A DNA stretch of 64,000 nt. Source: an uncultured Pelagibacteraceae bacterium (lineage in GTDB: Bacteria > Pseudomonadota > Alphaproteobacteria > Pelagibacterales > Pelagibacteraceae). Shown piece after piece: positions 1-8,997 of the stretch (positions are counted from its first letter, which is position 1; each line of letters opens with the position of its first letter). The DNA lies in the NCBI GenBank assembly GCA_902585415.1, contig CACIDN010000002.1, positions 1-64,000 of the forward strand, in the 5' to 3' direction. Made by a program: the position numbers and the translations under genes. Below the pieces are notes generated by a model that saw nothing but the letters and a program-made list of their open reading frames with translations, was not told where the DNA came from and searched no databases.

Positions 1-410
1 CAATTAATTTGCTAATTTTTGATAATAATCTTTCTTTTGAATTCACAGACTTTAAAAATTATAAATTCAAAAAAATATATTTAGTTTCTAACAAAAATGA
101 AAATAGATCAATCAAACTCAATGAAAAAGTAATAAAATTTAAGCACCTTCTATTTGAAGATCAAGTAAAAAGATTAAAAGAACAATCAATTGATTGCGAA
201 ATAATTGATATAAGCCAAATTAAAAAAATTGACGAAAAAAACATCGGATTGTATCCAAATGTTGGGGAAAACTTAGATTATATAAATTTAAATAATTTAA
301 AAATAAATTTTTTATATAGAAAACTTGATCAATATTCTTGGCAATATTGTAATAAAGGTTTTTTTAATTTTAAAAATTATATTCCCAAAATTATTTCAAA
401 CTTCACTTAA
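1..410 (+). CDS. C-terminal part of a probable photolyase/cryptochrome-type FAD protein (5' truncated)
   Basis: The reading frame is open to the left edge (codons in phase from base 3), so only about the last 135 residues are present. No catalytic motif is visible. The tail contains LYPNVGENLDYI and then RKLDQYSWQYCNKGFFNF, an aromatic-rich W-x3-KGFF-x-F-x3-IP pattern that I associate, from memory, with the C-terminal end of alphaproteobacterial photolyase-like FAD-binding proteins. Nearby DUF393, DUF2256, SDR and FeS-type photolyase genes fit that reading. The identification is an inference from a short stretch. The gene converges on the exported protein that ends at 423, with 12 bp between them. 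Confidence 0.35.
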   Translation, partial: INLLIFDNNLSFEFTDFKNYKFKKIYLVSNKNENRSIKLNEKVIKFKHLLFEDQVKRLKEQSIDCEIIDISQIKKIDEKNIGLYPNVGENLDYINLNNLKINFLYRKLDQYSWQYCNKGFFNFKNYIPKIISNFT

Positions 411-422
411 TGTTGTTAAGTT

Positions 423-1112
423 TTATCTAGCAAGTTTTATAAAGATGTCACCCATACCAGCATCTAGTTCCTCTAGGGGTGTATTATTTCTTAATTCACA
501 GTATCGACCAGTAATTTGATGATTTTTGACTAAATCGATATCATCATTTTTACATGTTCTTCCGTTATGTAATAATCCTATAACTATTCTATTATTTAGA
601 TTAAACACTTGATCGCTATTGATTTTTTTACCATCGCAAAAATATTCTTTATTTACTCTATTTGGAAAATCATTTTTGATGCAAGGGTTTTTAATTGTTA
701 TAACGTAGAATTCTCTTGAGCCATCTATAAATTTATATTTCATTTTTTGAACTTCTGAATACTTCATTACATCACAAGAACATGGAACGCAGCATCTATA
801 ATAATTACCACAGATTTTATTATTTGATTTACTCTCTTTAACAAATAAAAACTCAGAGTCACTATCAGGATCAATTAATGATCCAGATACAGCACAAAAT
901 AACTTATTATACTCGATGAAATCTTTATATGTATTTTCTTTGTCTATGATATATTTAAAAAATTTAGGTCCAGCAGCATTTCTATTTTTATCTGGAAATA
1001 TTCTAGACCAATCAGTTATTAGCTCTTTATGATAATTTTTTTCTTCAGCAATTACTTCAATTTGAAATAAAATTGCCAATAATAGTAAGCATTTAACCAA
1101 AATTTTTTTCAT
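423..1112 (-). CDS. Exported cysteine-rich protein of unknown function
   Basis: This 229-residue protein begins with a clear signal peptide (two Lys, then a hydrophobic stretch to about residue 22, probable cut after VIAEE or just before it). The mature part carries about nine cysteines, including a dense CCVPCSC cluster near residue 107 and single cysteines further on, so disulfides or a metal site in the periplasm are plausible. I do not recognise the family. Its start overlaps the stop of the FG-GAP/ASPIC gene upstream by 4 bp, so the two are probably co-transcribed and may act together outside the cytoplasm. The function remains open. Confidence 0.7.
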   Translation of the reverse strand: MKKILVKCLLLLAILFQIEVIAEEKNYHKELITDWSRIFPDKNRNAAGPKFFKYIIDKENTYKDFIEYNKLFCAVSGSLIDPDSDSEFLFVKESKSNNKICGNYYRCCVPCSCDVMKYSEVQKMKYKFIDGSREFYVITIKNPCIKNDFPNRVNKEYFCDGKKINSDQVFNLNNRIVIGLLHNGRTCKNDDIDLVKNHQITGRYCELRNNTPLEELDAGMGDIFIKLAR

Positions 1113-2554
1113 TTTTGTTTTATAGTAATTGTTTGATTAATTTCAATTTTATCCATAAAATTTTTTTTACCATTTGTCCATTTAACTTCTATTTTAAAAT
1201 CTTTTTCATTTTTTCTAATTCCATAATGTGCCACAGGTTCCATTTGGCATAAATAACCGGATCCAGCATCTATTGTTTTCGAATGCCTTCTTTGGTTAGA
1301 GATTAAAGTTACAGTTGCTCCCCTAGCAGGAGCTCCAAATTTATTGATGGGCTTGATCCTTAAATATTTATTATTTTTTTCTACTTTTGCTTTATACAAT
1401 GTCAAAGGTTGTGCTTTACTTTCGCCGTGAGAGACTAATAATTCTAAAATACCATCATTATCAATATCAGCTACAGCTGCTCCAGTTCCAAATCCGTCAC
1501 TTTCAAGAGCTGTTTTTAATTTTATTTCCTCAAATTTTCCATTTTCATTTATTTTAAATAATTTGTTTGGTTCTCCGATATTGTTCATAAAAACTTCATC
1601 AAAACCGTCGTTGTCAAAATCAGCGGAGATAATTGTTCTTATTCTAGATGGTTTATCGAAAGCTTTATTTCCTATGTCCTTAAATTCATTATTTTCTAAA
1701 ACGTATGCTCTATGATATCCATTCCAATTACCACTCAAAATGTCTAATCTTCCTCTATAATAGATGTCGGCTAATGCCGTTCCCCTTCCATTCTGTATTA
1801 CATCATCAACCCTATACTCAAATGCAACATCCTCAAATTTGCCTTTATTATTTTTTAAAAGAAAGTTGGCACCTCTTTCATTTGCTGCAAATATATCAGT
1901 TCTATCTGTTAAAATATGACCTGATACTACCGCTCTGCCGCCTGTAACTTTATTCAAATTTAGGTTTTTTGCTTTGTCTATTATGCTGTTATTTTCAATT
2001 TCATAGAATCTAGTCGGTCCACCATAATTAGCTACATAAATACCGTATTCACCATCACCTTTTCTATCAACACAAACTACAGATCTGCCTGCTGTTAGGT
2101 TTAAATTTTCTCTGTTTTTTTTTAACGCAAATAAGTCAAAATAATTATCGTTATTTTTATCAATTAGCCTATCAGTATATTTTTTTGTTCCGCTATAAGT
2201 ATCTGTGTTTAAAAAATAAATTTCCTCAAAACCGTCTTTATCTATATCGCAAGCGGCAACACCAATAGTTTTTCTAGATTGATCTAAAAAAATCTCATCT
2301 TGAATTATATTTTTTAATTTTCCATCAATATAACTTAAGGCTAAGTTTGGATAGCCAAAACCTGTAACTATAAACTCATTATTTCCATCTTTGTTGATAT
2401 CTGTAACTGAAACCCCATAACTTAGCCTACTTTCATTAATCGTTATAATATTTGAAATATCTTTAAAAAATTCTGCATGAGAACTATTAATTGATGGTAT
2501 TAAAAAAAAAATAATTAAAAATTTGTATAAACAATTTATCTTTTTGACGAACAT
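1109..2554 (-). CDS. Exported FG-GAP/VCBS repeat protein with C-terminal ASPIC/UnbV domain
   Basis: The protein contains repeated Asp-rich FG-GAP/VCBS motifs of the type D-x-(D/N)-x-D-G (for example [40 protein letters not shown]), which form calcium-binding beta-propeller blades. The last 80 or so residues have the ASPIC/UnbV signature ([11 protein letters not shown], then a [10 protein letters not shown] stretch). I start it at the ATG at 2554, giving 481 residues with a proper signal peptide cut near SSHA. A start at 2608 is open but would add 18 residues that are only the other-frame shadow of the DUF2256 gene. ASPIC proteins are secreted or periplasmic; the ligand here is unknown. Confidence 0.85.
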   Translation of the reverse strand: MFVKKINCLYKFLIIFFLIPSINSSHAEFFKDISNIITINESRLSYGVSVTDINKDGNNEFIVTGFGYPNLALSYIDGKLKNIIQDEIFLDQSRKTIGVAACDIDKDGFEEIYFLNTDTYSGTKKYTDRLIDKNNDNYFDLFALKKNRENLNLTAGRSVVCVDRKGDGEYGIYVANYGGPTRFYEIENNSIIDKAKNLNLNKVTGGRAVVSGHILTDRTDIFAANERGANFLLKNNKGKFEDVAFEYRVDDVIQNGRGTALADIYYRGRLDILSGNWNGYHRAYVLENNEFKDIGNKAFDKPSRIRTIISADFDNDGFDEVFMNNIGEPNKLFKINENGKFEEIKLKTALESDGFGTGAAVADIDNDGILELLVSHGESKAQPLTLYKAKVEKNNKYLRIKPINKFGAPARGATVTLISNQRRHSKTIDAGSGYLCQMEPVAHYGIRKNEKDFKIEVKWTNGKKNFMDKIEINQTITIKQK

Positions 2555-2664
2555 TTTTTTGAGCAATATTTCACTTTTTCCCAATTCAGCCTCCACTTTT
2601 TTCTCCATTTAAAGGGCCTTTCACAAACTGGACACAACTTAACTGGTAGGTTTTGTTTTTTCAT
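2536..2664 (-). CDS. DUF2256 small zinc-finger-like protein
   Basis: A 42-residue ORF reads [18 protein letters not shown] and continues with a [19 protein letters not shown] segment. The CPVC, K-W-R-K-K-W, KYC-x3-C layout is the hallmark of DUF2256, a short protein often encoded beside photolyase/cryptochrome genes. The four cysteines probably bind zinc. The start overlaps the end of the DCC-family gene by 26 bp, and the stop overlaps the revised start of the FG-GAP gene by 19 bp, so the three genes look translationally linked. Its biochemical role is not known. The motif match is strong. Confidence 0.85.
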   Translation of the reverse strand: MKKQNLPVKLCPVCERPFKWRKKWRLNWEKVKYCSKKCSSKR

Positions 2665-3010
2665 TAAGTTGATGTTTGTTTTTTAAAAATAAAAAATAAG
2701 CTACAAATTCATAAGCGTAATGAAATAAAATAAACAAGGGTTTAAAACTCAAAATTTTTGCTAAAAAATTATATTTTGGTATTTTTGACCAGATAATTAT
2801 AAATGCTTTTGCTCCCCCAATAACTTGTCCATTGTCAATCACATGTAATCTTCTTAGAAGTTCCTCTTTAGATTTTGATGTCAGATCTACTGCCTGCTGA
2901 TTATTTGTAATATCAACCCATTCCAAGTTTTGATCAGAATTTTTTTTGTAATGGTCAATCTCAAGTTTACAAATATTGCATGAATTATTGAAGAAAACCT
3001 TAATCGTCAT
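2639..3010 (-). CDS. DCC-family (DUF393) thiol-disulfide-like protein
   Basis: This 123-residue protein starts [23 protein letters not shown]393 proteins have an N-terminal Y-D-G-x-C-x2-C motif; here the two cysteines are kept as C-N-I-C, but the usual Asp-Gly before them is Asn-Asn. The middle [10 protein letters not shown] matches the family's G-x-D/K-A pattern and the C-terminal half is hydrophobic. The family is annotated as putative thiol-disulfide oxidoreductase, with little experimental support. It overlaps the DUF2256 gene and sits in the photolyase neighbourhood, a pairing seen in other bacteria. Confidence 0.8.
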   Translation of the reverse strand: MTIKVFFNNSCNICKLEIDHYKKNSDQNLEWVDITNNQQAVDLTSKSKEELLRRLHVIDNGQVIGGAKAFIIIWSKIPKYNFLAKILSFKPLFILFHYAYEFVAYFLFLKNKHQLNEKTKPTS

Positions 3011-3034
3011 AACTGGAAATTACAATTTTTTTCA

Positions 3035-4231
3035 TTAATTTGAAAGTACTTTAAAAGCCTTATAAGGAATCCTGTAACCTGGAAAAGATGCCACATCACC
3101 AGTCATAACTGTTTTAGGATTCCAGCCAAAACAGTAAATTACAAAAAGAAAAATAAATATTTTTCCTTTTAATTTGTTAATAAAATTTTCCTCAAGTTTT
3201 TTTTTGTTCAATAGAATTAAATTATTTTTATAAAGATAAAAGTATACTATTGCTGATAAAACATATGTAATATTAACCCACCTACCCCAATCATAGCCCA
3301 TTGCAAAGAGCAATATAACCGGAACTAAGCTAAGAGAAAAAATGGAGTTAATTTTTTTGAATTTATTAAATAAAATTAAATTTTTATTTCTCAAGTATGA
3401 ATTTTTATAGAGAATGTAAAGAGGAAAAAAACCAATAATAATTATAAGAAAATATCTTAAAAAAACCTCCAAAGAGTATTTTGATAAATTTCCCTGAAAT
3501 TGATGAGCTATTGTTGATTTAGATTTCAATAAACTACATGACATGTAACAATTTTGTCCAAACTCATTTTTAAGCACTCCTGACATAATCATCCATTGCT
3601 CGTTTGAAATAGGTGATGTAATAAAAAATAATGCTACAAAAATACTTGGAACAAAATAAAAAAAAATATTAAAAAAATCTAAATTTATTTTTTCTATGTT
3701 TCTCTCTATAATCTCAAGTAAGAAAATTATTGGAAAAAAGAAAATAATTGGTTCCCAAATAAGAATTGATAAAACCAAAAAAATAATTAAAGACAAATTT
3801 TTAAACTGAAAATCTCTTGGTATAAATAAATAAATTAAGAAAATTGAAAATACTATAATCTCTTTTCTTGCTAGTACCTCAATTTCAGCTACTGGGTAAA
3901 GTATAAATATTGGAGTGAATATTGATAAATATATAACTTTATTTGTTTTAATATTTTTAAACAATTTATATATTAAAATAAAATAAAGTGTACACACACC
4001 ACATTGCATTAAAAATATAGATAGTCGTAAATCTAAATCGAAAAATCTTGATTGAATTAAAGCTAACTGACCAACAATACCTCTTTTCGTAAAACCACCC
4101 TCATAATTTATTAACCATTCAGAGATTGTAGAGTCATTTCCTACTTGGTGTTTGATGTACAAAAAAAAATAAGAAAATATTATTAAAATAGTAAGATAAA
4201 TTAATAAATAGTTATTTATATTTTTTTTCAT
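3035..4231 (-). CDS. Multi-pass inner-membrane protein, possibly involved in glycan assembly
   Basis: This 398-residue protein has about ten hydrophobic segments. A first loop contains YEGGFTKRGIVGQL and a late loop has GYDWGRWVN. The E-G-G-F-x-K-R-G element is typical of unnamed large membrane proteins found in surface-polysaccharide loci, and the architecture (first long periplasmic loop, many helices) resembles GT-C glycosyltransferases or O-antigen polymerases, but no diagnostic DxD motif is obvious. It is divergent from a DPM1-like GT2 gene at 4323, which supports a lipid-linked sugar role by context only. It lies downstream of a possible 30-codon ORF (4212-4304). Confidence 0.6.
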   Translation of the reverse strand: MKKNINNYLLIYLTILIIFSYFFLYIKHQVGNDSTISEWLINYEGGFTKRGIVGQLALIQSRFFDLDLRLSIFLMQCGVCTLYFILIYKLFKNIKTNKVIYLSIFTPIFILYPVAEIEVLARKEIIVFSIFLIYLFIPRDFQFKNLSLIIFLVLSILIWEPIIFFFPIIFLLEIIERNIEKINLDFFNIFFYFVPSIFVALFFITSPISNEQWMIMSGVLKNEFGQNCYMSCSLLKSKSTIAHQFQGNLSKYSLEVFLRYFLIIIIGFFPLYILYKNSYLRNKNLILFNKFKKINSIFSLSLVPVILLFAMGYDWGRWVNITYVLSAIVYFYLYKNNLILLNKKKLEENFINKLKGKIFIFLFVIYCFGWNPKTVMTGDVASFPGYRIPYKAFKVLSN

Positions 4232-4322
4232 TTAAAAATATTTTTAAAAACCAGATACCAAATTGCTTTATGCCTCCGACAATAATTGAAATTTTTTTTT
4301 TCATATATATAATTTATAAAAA

Positions 4323-5039
4323 ATGGATGGTGAAAAAAGAATATTAATATTTTCAGCATGTTACAACGAAAAAGATAACATTAAAAAGCTAATATTAGGT
4401 ATTCGAAAAAATTTGCCACTATGTTCGATATTAATTGTGGATGATAACTCTCCTGATCAAACTAAGGAAATAGTAAAAAAACTTCAATCAAAAGAATCTC
4501 AACTTTATTTAGTAATAAGAGAAAAAAAGCTTGGCTTAGATACTGCTCACAAATTTGCATACAATTTTGCACTAAAAAATAATTTTGATTATTTAATTAC
4601 TATGGATGCAGATTTATCGCATGATCCAAATGACCTAAAAGAGTTTATTAATAATTTACGAAATTCACCTTTTGTGATTGGCTCTCGATACACAAAAGGT
4701 GGGCAATGCTTAATGAAAGGATGGAGACTAAATTTAAGTAAATATGGGAACTTATTTATTAAGAAAGTGTCTGGTATTAATTGTAATGAGTTTACAACAT
4801 CCTATAGAGGTTTCGACTTAAGAAAACTAACCAACTTTAATCTTAATAATACAAAAAATAAAGGTTATAGTTTTTTTATGGGAATTTTATTTGAAATTGA
4901 AAAGAAAAATTTTCCAATAAAAGAAATACCAATAACTTTTAAAGATAGATTAAAAGGTTCTTCAAAAATACCTAAAATAGAGATTTTAAGAACTTTAAAA
5001 AATTTATTTGTTTTAACAATTAAAAAATATTTTAGTTAG
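4323..5039 (+). CDS. GT2 glycosyltransferase, dolichyl/polyprenyl-phosphate mannosyltransferase (DPM1) type
   Basis: This family transfers a hexose from a nucleotide sugar to a polyprenyl phosphate at the membrane face. The 238-residue GT-A domain shows ILIVDDNSPDQT near residue 40 (nucleotide binding), DADLSHDP near residue 97 (the metal-binding DxD equivalent) and GSRYTKGG near residue 122, which together are the DPM1-type signature. There are no C-terminal membrane helices, so it is the short soluble form. The multi-pass protein divergently encoded at 3035-4231 is a candidate user of the lipid-linked sugar. It converges on the photolyase gene with 8 bp of overlap. Confidence 0.88.
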   Translation: MDGEKRILIFSACYNEKDNIKKLILGIRKNLPLCSILIVDDNSPDQTKEIVKKLQSKESQLYLVIREKKLGLDTAHKFAYNFALKNNFDYLITMDADLSHDPNDLKEFINNLRNSPFVIGSRYTKGGQCLMKGWRLNLSKYGNLFIKKVSGINCNEFTTSYRGFDLRKLTNFNLNNTKNKGYSFFMGILFEIEKKNFPIKEIPITFKDRLKGSSKIPKIEILRTLKNLFVLTIKKYFS

Positions 5040-6522
5040 TTGTGTTCTTTTTTATAAATTTTTCAGCCTCTAGTAATATTAATTTTTTTCTTTCAGATTT
5101 CATTCTATCAAAAATTCTTACCATCATTGAAAGTCTAGGATTTTTCAAAAAGAAAGATCTGTTTCTATTTATAAATCTCCAATACAGACCATCCATAGTA
5201 TTGCACCATTCGCCCTTTTTAAAATCCATCATTTTCAAAAAATAACTTGATCCACATATATAAGGTTTTGTAGCAAAAATTCCTCCGTCACTAAATAATC
5301 CCATTCCGTAAACATTTGGTGACATTACCCAATCGGAGGAGTCAACAAACATCTCCATAAACCATTTATAAACATAAATTGGTTTAATCTCACATAGATT
5401 CATAATGTTGGATAAAATCATTAATCTCTCAATATGATGAGACCAACCATGATCATTTGCGTTTTTAATTGCATAATCTAATGGTGGTAGACCAGTATTT
5501 GCTAAGTACCAAGATGATGTCATCTTACGATTATGTTTAAAAAAGTTGCTTGTCTCTAGTTTGCTATTAAAATTTTGATAAATTCCTCTCATAAATTCAC
5601 GCCAACCTATAACTTGTCTTATGTAACCCTCTAAAGAATTAATTTTTATTTTTTTCTTTTTATGGCTTTCTAAAATTTTGTCCAAAATAATTTCTGGAGT
5701 TATTAATCCTAAGTTTATGTAAGGGCTAAGAGCGCTATGGAATAACACATTATTATTTTGATCAACAGCATCCTCATAATCGCCAAAAAGATCCGATTTT
5801 TCATTTATAAAAAAATCTAATAGTTTTTGAACATCTCTGTATTCAGTTGCAAACCAAAAATTATTTGTAGAGCCGGGATGTCCTGTAAACTTTTTCTCTA
5901 TTATAATTTTCAATTTTTTTGTGTGCTTGGTATACTTTATTTTAGGAAAAGCAGGAACCTTTGTTCCCTTTGGTAATTTCTTTCTATTATCCTCATCGAA
6001 ACTCCATTTACCACCAACAGGATCTTTGCCATTCATTAAAATATTCATTTTCTTTCTAGTTTCCTTATAAAAAACTGCCATGAATGGCTTTTTGGATTTA
6101 GACAAATACTTTTTAAAGTCATCTCTGGTGTTTAGGAACATTGGAGACGTGATTGTATTTAATTTTATTTTATTTTTATCACAAAAATTAATGAATTTTT
6201 TTTCAAATGGCTTATCTTCAATTTCAAAACATGAAAGTTCACTTATTTTATTTTTTTTTAAAACTTTTTGTATTTTTAATATGTAATCTTCTTCAAATGA
6301 CGAATCTTCAATTTTTGAGTATGCTATTTTAAAGTTATTTTTTTTTAAATTTTCACTAAATGATCTCATGGACGAGAGAAATAGAAGAATTTTGAGTTTA
6401 TGATGTTTTTCGTAAGTACATAAACCAGCATCTTCAGCCATAAAAAAAAGATGGTCTTTTTTGAAGCGGTTAAAATATTTTAATGGAAATAATTGATTAC
6501 CAAGTATAATAAATAATTTCAT
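5032..6522 (-). CDS. Photolyase/cryptochrome of the FeS-BCP (PhrB/CryB, DUF523-like) class, cluster ligands apparently reduced
   Basis: This 496-residue flavoprotein begins with the related-photolyase N-terminal domain (FIILGNQLFPL, then AEDAGLCTYEKHHK) followed by the FAD-binding helical domain (YIRQVIGWREFMRG, DHGWSHHIERLM, FVDSSDWVMSPNVYGMG). This class repairs (6-4) photoproducts or senses blue light. In the Agrobacterium PhrB type an iron-sulfur cluster is held by four Cys; here the C-terminal region keeps NLCEI and EWCNT, but the segment that would carry the C-x2-C pair reads DFKKGE. Whether an FeS cluster is present is therefore doubtful. It is divergent from the SDR gene (28 bp), which probably shares its promoter region. 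Confidence 0.88.
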   Translation of the reverse strand: MKLFIILGNQLFPLKYFNRFKKDHLFFMAEDAGLCTYEKHHKLKILLFLSSMRSFSENLKKNNFKIAYSKIEDSSFEEDYILKIQKVLKKNKISELSCFEIEDKPFEKKFINFCDKNKIKLNTITSPMFLNTRDDFKKYLSKSKKPFMAVFYKETRKKMNILMNGKDPVGGKWSFDEDNRKKLPKGTKVPAFPKIKYTKHTKKLKIIIEKKFTGHPGSTNNFWFATEYRDVQKLLDFFINEKSDLFGDYEDAVDQNNNVLFHSALSPYINLGLITPEIILDKILESHKKKKIKINSLEGYIRQVIGWREFMRGIYQNFNSKLETSNFFKHNRKMTSSWYLANTGLPPLDYAIKNANDHGWSHHIERLMILSNIMNLCEIKPIYVYKWFMEMFVDSSDWVMSPNVYGMGLFSDGGIFATKPYICGSSYFLKMMDFKKGEWCNTMDGLYWRFINRNRSFFLKNPRLSMMVRIFDRMKSERKKLILLEAEKFIKKNTTN

Positions 6523-6550
6523 AATTTAAATATAAATATTATTATACAAT

Positions 6551-7267
6551 ATGTCAGGAAAATATTTAATATTTGGTGCGACAGGTTCAATCGGTTCAAA
6601 TTTATCTAAAATGATGGTGACCAAAAAAAAAGATATTCAGCTTATTGGACGAGATGAAAATAGCCTTAAATCATTATCATCTGAACTTAATTGCAAATAT
6701 AGCGTTATAGATGTTTTGGACGAACAATCTATTAAAAGCTTAAAAAACGAATTTGATGAGCATGATATTTATGGTATTGCATATTGTGTTGGATCAATTG
6801 ACCTTAAACCTGTTCGTGCTGTAAAAAAAGACGATTTTTTAAAATGTTTTGAGTTAAATTTTTTTCCAATAGTTGAAACGATCAAAAATTTTCAGGATAA
6901 CCTTAAAAAAAATAGAGGATCAATAGTAATGTTTTCAACAGTAGCAGTACAAAGAGGTTTTGCTAATCATAGTATTATAGCATCTGTAAAAGGAGCTATC
7001 GAGGGACTAACGGTTTCTTTGGCAGCAGAGTTTGCTCCTAATATTAGAGTTAATTGTATCGCACCAAGTTTAATTAAATCTAAAATCGCAGAGCCAATTT
7101 TGAAAAATAAGTTAATTGCTGAAGGGGTGGCTAAAGCACACCCATTAAAAAGAATTGGTGAAGGAAAGGATGCTGCTGCAATGGCTCAATTTTTATTATC
7201 TGAGGAAAGCTCATGGATAACTGGCCAAATAATTGGTGTAGACGGCGGAAGATCGAAATTATCATAA
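6551..7267 (+). CDS. SDR-family oxidoreductase lacking the usual catalytic tyrosine
   Basis: This 238-residue Rossmann protein has GATGSIGSNL at residues 9-18 for NAD(P) binding, a Ser-containing strand (MFSTVAVQRGF) and a C-terminal TGQIIGVDGG stretch, all classical SDR. In the active site the Y-x3-K motif reads IIASVKGA: Lys is kept but the Tyr position is Ile. I recall similar substitutions in SDRs encoded beside photolyases in other Alphaproteobacteria, so this may be a subfamily trait rather than decay. The product may have another activity or a structural role. It is divergent from the photolyase gene. Confidence 0.85.
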   Translation: MSGKYLIFGATGSIGSNLSKMMVTKKKDIQLIGRDENSLKSLSSELNCKYSVIDVLDEQSIKSLKNEFDEHDIYGIAYCVGSIDLKPVRAVKKDDFLKCFELNFFPIVETIKNFQDNLKKNRGSIVMFSTVAVQRGFANHSIIASVKGAIEGLTVSLAAEFAPNIRVNCIAPSLIKSKIAEPILKNKLIAEGVAKAHPLKRIGEGKDAAAMAQFLLSEESSWITGQIIGVDGGRSKLS

Positions 7268-7323
7268 AATATTTTTAATTTTTTCTTATAAGGTATAGTG
7301 TTATTCAAATAACAAATAATGTT

Positions 7324-8997
7324 GTGAATAAAATCTCTACAGAAGAACTATTTAAAACTGCCTACAATTATTTGCAAAGTAAAAATTACAGTAAATCTAT
7401 TAAATTATTTAAAAAGATACAGCTTAACTATCCAAATAATTTATCAGTTTTAAGAAATTTATCACATGCATATGCCTTTTCGGGAGATTTTATTAATGCG
7501 GAAAATACGATAAGAAATATTATAAAACTCAACGAAAAAGAACCTTATATTTTTCAGTTTCTTGCATCTATATTAAGAAACCAAGACAAAATCGAAGAAA
7601 TGATTTTTTTAATAGATGAAGGTTTAAAAAAAGGATTGATGAATCCAAAATGGAAATATCAGAAAGACCTTTTGTTTCCAATAATTGTTAAAGATAATAA
7701 TCAAATTGATAAATTCAGAAATAAAGTTAGCAACTGTTATGATCAAATTTTAAAAAATAATGAAAAATTAAATTATGATAATGATCAAATAATTCAAACT
7801 CCCCACTATGAGATGTCTTATAATCAATATGACAATCTTAAATTAAATGTTAAAAGTGTAAAAGCTTTGAGAAAAATCTATACAGAGCTAAATGAAACCT
7901 GCGTAAAAAAGAAAAATAAAAATGAAAAAATAAAAATAGGTTTTATATCAGAATTTTTTACAAATCATACAATAGGTAGATTATTTAAAAATATTATTTT
8001 TAGTCTCGATCGATCAAAATTTGATATATTTGTATTTCACTCAAATAAAACTAAAACAAGTGAAATATTTAATGAATTTGTTAAAAAAGAGAAAGATGGC
8101 TATTTAAAAAATATTACTCTTCCTCAAAAATTAAATGAAAAAATAAAAATATTTAAAAAGGAAATGTTCGATATTTTGTTTTATCCAGATATAGGTATGT
8201 CTGTTGAGTTTTACTATTTATCTTTAATTAGACTTGCTAAATGTCAAATAATGTCATGGGGACATCCTGAGACAACAGGTAGTGAGAGTATAGATTATTT
8301 CCTGTGCTCAAAAAGTTTAATTACTAACGAAACTGCAAAGAGTTATTCTGAAAAATTATTACTAATGAACCAATTGCCTATGATCTACGAGATACCGAAT
8401 TTAGAAAATAAACTTAATGATAAAAGTTTATCAAAAAATAACATTTACTCTTGTCCACAAACAATGTTCAAATTTCACCCTGATTTTGACCAAATTTTAT
8501 CTGAAATTCTCAACAGAGATAAAAAAGGTATTTTATATTTGATAAAGGATAGCAATAAAGTTTATTATCATAAATTAATTGAACGTTTTAAAAAAATTAA
8601 AAATTTCGACTTAGATAGAGTAATTTTTATTGATCAATTGAATAGGGATGGATATATAAATCATCTTGGTTCTTCATCAGTTTTGTTGGATCCATTGTAT
8701 TTTGGTGCAGGAAATTCATTTCATGAGTCGATGGTTTACGGAACTCCTACAGTAACAATGCCAACAAAATTTATTAAATCTAGAATTGTGACTGCTTCGT
8801 ATATACAAATGGAGATTGACAATCCTCCAATTGTTAAAAATAAGAATGAATATATAGAGAAGGCAGTTGATTTTGCAAACGCCAAAGATTTATTAAATAT
8901 TAAAAAATATTATAGAGAAAAAGCCAAGCAGAAACTATTTAACACTAAAAATGTGGGAGAGGAATTTAATAAAATCCTTCTCAACTTAAACTATTGA
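7324..8997 (+). CDS. TPR protein with O-GlcNAc-transferase-type (GT41) C-terminal domain
   Basis: The 557-residue protein opens with a short TPR array (about residues 1-120) and continues with a GT41/SPINDLY-like domain: IKIGFISEFFTNHTIGRLF near residue 200, SWGHPETTGS near residue 315, and LDPLYFGAGNSFHESMVYGTP near residue 460, the last corresponding to the UDP-sugar site of the family. It would transfer a sugar to protein side chains or another acceptor in the cytoplasm; the substrate is unknown. The start is GTG at 7324; an ATG at 7319 is out of frame and closed at once. It converges on folD, overlapping by 12 bp. Confidence 0.78.
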   Translation: MNKISTEELFKTAYNYLQSKNYSKSIKLFKKIQLNYPNNLSVLRNLSHAYAFSGDFINAENTIRNIIKLNEKEPYIFQFLASILRNQDKIEEMIFLIDEGLKKGLMNPKWKYQKDLLFPIIVKDNNQIDKFRNKVSNCYDQILKNNEKLNYDNDQIIQTPHYEMSYNQYDNLKLNVKSVKALRKIYTELNETCVKKKNKNEKIKIGFISEFFTNHTIGRLFKNIIFSLDRSKFDIFVFHSNKTKTSEIFNEFVKKEKDGYLKNITLPQKLNEKIKIFKKEMFDILFYPDIGMSVEFYYLSLIRLAKCQIMSWGHPETTGSESIDYFLCSKSLITNETAKSYSEKLLLMNQLPMIYEIPNLENKLNDKSLSKNNIYSCPQTMFKFHPDFDQILSEILNRDKKGILYLIKDSNKVYYHKLIERFKKIKNFDLDRVIFIDQLNRDGYINHLGSSSVLLDPLYFGAGNSFHESMVYGTPTVTMPTKFIKSRIVTASYIQMEIDNPPIVKNKNEYIEKAVDFANAKDLLNIKKYYREKAKQKLFNTKNVGEEFNKILLNLNY

